Shown: positions 61,530 to 64,000 of the stretch, in pieces
Layout of the letters: every line of letters starts with the position of its first letter
Position numbering within the stretch: the first letter of the stretch is position 1
Assembly (NCBI RefSeq): GCF_003660165.1
Contig: NZ_CP032827.1
Coordinates: 157,616 to 221,615 of the forward strand
Direction of reading: 5' to 3'
Length of the DNA: 64,000 nt
Source of the DNA: Sphingomonas paeninsulae
GTDB lineage: Bacteria > Pseudomonadota > Alphaproteobacteria > Sphingomonadales > Sphingomonadaceae
The notes under the pieces: model-generated
Database searches by the model: none
Told to the model about the DNA's origin: nothing
What the model saw: only the letters and a program-made list of their open reading frames with translations
Made by a program: the position numbers and the translations under genes

Positions 61530-63026
61530 ATGATCGATGTACCCACCACCTGGGACGAAGAGACCGATATCGTCGTCATCGGGTATGGCTTTGCTGGTGC
61601 GACCGCCGCGATCACGGCCTGTGACGCGGGTGCGAAAGTGGTCCTGCTCGAAAAGGCACCCGAGGCGCATAAGGGTGGCAACAGCCGGGTGTCCGCCAAT
61701 ATCGTCTTCTGGCCTGCCGACGTCGCACAGGGCGTTGCCTATTTCAGGGCGCTTGCCGGGCCGTATCTCGACAATATTGCAGACGACATGATCGCGGTCT
61801 GGGCGACGGAGATGCATGCGAACAAGGCATGGCTCGAGGGCCTCGGCATGACGCCGGTAGAGATGCCTTATGTGGAGTTCCCGCAGGCAGACGGTGCGGC
61901 ATGCGTCCGTGTCCTGAAAAATGGCGATGGACCGATCGGGGGCGAGCGCCTGTGGCGCGTGATCGAGGCGGCCGTCGCGTGCCGGCCCATCGCCATTTCC
62001 TATCAGACGCCTGCCTTCGCGTTGGTCAAGGATGGCGGAGACGTCGTTGGCGTGATCGCTGAGCGTGACGGCAAAAGCATTTCCATCCGCGCGCGCCGCG
62101 CCGTTATCCTGACCTGTGGCGGGTTCGAGGCAAATCCGACGATGCTGCGGACCTTCGTCGATGGCCTGCCAAACCTCTATCCGGTCGGGACGCCCTATAA
62201 TACCGGCGACGGCATCCGGATGGCGTCCGAGATCGGTGCGGAGCTGTGGCACATGCACAATGTCTCGGGCCCCATTCTCGCATTCAAGGCGCCGGAGATT
62301 CCGGTCGCGCAATGGCTGAACCTTCCGCACGGCAGAAGCTATCTCTTCGTGGCAGCGGACGGCACCCGTTTCACGATGGAAGGGGAGCCCTGCTCGGTCG
62401 GCGACTTTCACGGCAAGGTCGAGCGACACGGCGTGTGGCAGCAGCAGACGCTGCCGACGCCAATCCATATGATCTTTGACGAGGCCTATCGACTGTCCGG
62501 GCATATCGGCAAGGCCACCACCGACTGGGATGTCGTTCACGGCAACCACTATGACTGGAGCGACGACAATCTGCGGGAGATCGACAAAGGCTGGATCAAG
62601 AAAGCCGACACGGTGGTCGAGCTCGCGCGCCTGATCGGAATTTCGCCGGAGGCTCTGGAGCATACGGTCAGCCGGTTCAACGGTGCGGCCGGGCAGGGCA
62701 CGGATCATGACTGGGGCCGCACGGCCGACAGCCTGGCGGCACTCGTGTCGCCGCCATTCTATGCGTTGGAATTGACCCCAGCGCTGGTCAACACGCAGGG
62801 CGGCCCTCGGCGCGATAAGGAGGCGCGGGTGATCGGATCCGACGGGGCACCGATCCGCCGCCTCTATTCGGCAGGTGAGCTCGGGTCGATCTACCCTTTT
62901 CTCTACCAAGGCGGCGGCAATATCGGCGAATGTTTCGCCTTTGGGCGCATCGCTGGGATCAATGCCTCGAAGGAGGTGTCCATCACTCCAGCCGCAACCG
63001 AAGGCTGCATGGCGGTGCCCGCTTAA
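61530..63026 (+). CDS. FAD-dependent oxidoreductase (fumarate reductase/ketosteroid dehydrogenase-like)
   Basis: 498 residues of the FAD_binding_2 family. The dinucleotide-binding IVVIGYGFAGATAAITACDA is followed by VVLLEKAPEAHKGGNSRVSA, AVILTCGGFEANPTMLRTFV, and the C-terminal RRLYSAGELGSIYPFLYQGG GNIGECFAFGRIAG. Substrate is uncertain: enoate, ketosteroid or urocanate-type reductions or dehydrogenations are all possible. The ATG at 61530 begins the domain directly; the frame to 61458 upstream is not protein-like. It lies between the TrxR-like gene and dnaJ on one strand. Confidence 0.9.
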   Translation: MIDVPTTWDEETDIVVIGYGFAGATAAITACDAGAKVVLLEKAPEAHKGGNSRVSANIVFWPADVAQGVAYFRALAGPYLDNIADDMIAVWATEMHANKAWLEGLGMTPVEMPYVEFPQADGAACVRVLKNGDGPIGGERLWRVIEAAVACRPIAISYQTPAFALVKDGGDVVGVIAERDGKSISIRARRAVILTCGGFEANPTMLRTFVDGLPNLYPVGTPYNTGDGIRMASEIGAELWHMHNVSGPILAFKAPEIPVAQWLNLPHGRSYLFVAADGTRFTMEGEPCSVGDFHGKVERHGVWQQQTLPTPIHMIFDEAYRLSGHIGKATTDWDVVHGNHYDWSDDNLREIDKGWIKKADTVVELARLIGISPEALEHTVSRFNGAAGQGTDHDWGRTADSLAALVSPPFYALELTPALVNTQGGPRRDKEARVIGSDGAPIRRLYSAGELGSIYPFLYQGGGNIGECFAFGRIAGINASKEVSITPAATEGCMAVPA

Positions 63027-63078
63027 ACATTGTTGATTGTGCAAGGTTGGCGCCGAAGCCGTCGCGGAAAGGGAAATT

Positions 63079-64000
63079 GTGGACGACCCCTACAAAATGC
63101 TGGGCGTCGCGCGCGACGCCAGTCAGGACGCTATCCGCAAGGCCTATCGCAAGCTTGCCAAGCAGCATCATCCCGATCTCAATCCTGGCAGCCCCAAGGC
63201 CGAAGAGCTCTTCAAACAGATTGCTGCTGCCAATGCCCTGCTGTCCGATCCCGAGAAGCGCGCGCAATATGACCGCGGCGAAATCGACGCGGCAGGGCAG
63301 GAGCGGGCACAGCGCCCGTCCTACCGTGAGCATGCCGACAGCACCGCCGGCGATCGCTATAGCCGGGGAGCGGGCGGGCAGGGGAGCTGGGACGCCGACG
63401 ATCTTGGCGACATCTTCGGGTCGATGTTCGGTGGGGGCAGACGACCCGGCGGCGCGTTTCGGAGCGATGGCACCGACGAACGCTATGTTCTCACGACTGA
63501 CTTCCTGGAAGCCGTCAACGGCGCAACACGCCGGCTCACATTGCCTGACGGTCGGGTTCTCGACGTGAAGATCCCACCGGGAGCTGTTGAAGGGCAGGTG
63601 ATGCGGCTACGCGGGCAGGGCGGACCCGGCCGCAATGGGGGAAGGCGGGTGACGCGCTCATCGAAATTCACGTCGCACCGCACCCCTTCTTCGAGCGTCG
63701 CGGCCAGGACATAACAGTGACATTGCCGATATCGCTGTCGGAGGCTGTCCTTGGTGGTCCCATCGAGGTGAGAACTCCGCGAGGCCCGGTCAAGATGCAG
63801 ATCCCGCCTGGGTCCGATAGCGGGACTGAACTCCGGCTGCGCGGTCGGGGTGTTCCACAATCTGCGGGCCATACCGCGGGAGATCTCTACGCGACGCTCC
63901 GCGTCATGATCGGCAAACCTGATGACGCGCTGAGCGATTTCGTCAGGGATTGGAAACCGCACGACGTCGTCAATCCGAGGGGCAAAATGGAGAGCGTGGC
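63079..64000 (+). pseudogene. dnaJ: DnaJ/CbpA-type co-chaperone, frameshifted, 3' end off window
   Basis: A GTG start at 63079 (AAAGGGAAA upstream) opens a J domain [20 protein letters not shown] with HPD ([11 protein letters not shown]), a Gly-rich linker (GRDRYSRG-like, [10 protein letters not shown]) and the client domain [20 protein letters not shown]. After GGPGRNG the frame must shift: [20 protein letters not shown] and LPISLSEAVLGGPIEVRTPR continue to the right edge. One extra G in the five-G run at 63637-63641 fixes it. No zinc-finger domain, so it is CbpA/DnaJ-C type. It completes a DnaK-GrpE-DnaJ set. Confidence 0.88.

Noticed and set aside
61398..63044. 548-codon minus-strand frame
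   Set aside because: It is antisense to the FAD oxidoreductase, which carries clear dinucleotide-binding motifs on the plus strand.

Overview
The window looks like part of a large plasmid or plasmid-derived accessory region from a sphingomonad-type alphaproteobacterium (Sphingomonas/Sphingobium/Novosphingobium). The evidence is high GC, a RepC-type (RP-C) initiator beside a RepA-type initiator with five iterons, a ParA partition cassette, a relaxase/MobC mobilisation operon, an alphaproteobacterial GTTC-N7-GTTC SOS box, and many short genes typical of sphingomonad plasmids. No rRNA, tRNA or CRISPR array was seen.

Layout. 0-1.2 kb: a fluoride-responsive unit, a CLC-F type F-/H+ antiporter cut by the left edge behind a crcB-type fluoride riboswitch, and a TauE/SafE remnant. 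1.2-4.1 kb: an AAA ATPase with a small coupled partner gene and a striking upstream inverted repeat, then an AbiE locus with its toxin gene truncated. 4.2-7.7 kb: mobilisation genes and an oriT candidate. 8.8-10.9 kb: parA plus a small partner and a repeat-rich, probably centromere-like region. 10.9-38.3 kb: accessory genes, mostly on the minus strand: SRAP/YedK, a truncated umuD, SSB, a macrodomain protein, DUF3768, DUF2493, a thermonuclease, ArdC, a large ParB-like protein and a 1,403-residue methyltransferase/helicase. This combination resembles a plasmid leading (early-transferred) region with anti-restriction functions. It is interrupted by a degenerate Tn3-family transposon, a 2.4-kb Tn3-type element without transposase (matched inverted repeats and a 5-bp duplication), and a complete IS66 element with an 8-bp duplication. 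38.7-41.7 kb: the replication module with origin iterons.

41.8-50.2 kb: regulatory genes (MarR, LuxR-type HTH, a single-domain receiver), an IS1182-type pseudogene and a 1,454-residue CheB-CheR-PAS-kinase-receiver protein fused to a FixJ-like receiver/LuxR output. 50.8-64 kb: a stress and metal island with a copper-type P-ATPase, DUF2171 and SHOCT proteins, slipin, an acetate kinase stub, DnaK, GrpE, a thioredoxin-reductase-like protein, an FAD oxidoreductase and a DnaJ-type chaperone. Three genes here carry single-base frameshifts in G or C runs, so sequencing indels must be excluded before calling them pseudogenes.

The most interesting signals are (i) families of related, hairpin-rich leader sequences in front of different leading-region genes, one pair conserving three hairpins with varying loops, and (ii) the precisely delimited transposase-less Tn3-type element. 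All calls come from reading the sequence; no database search was run.
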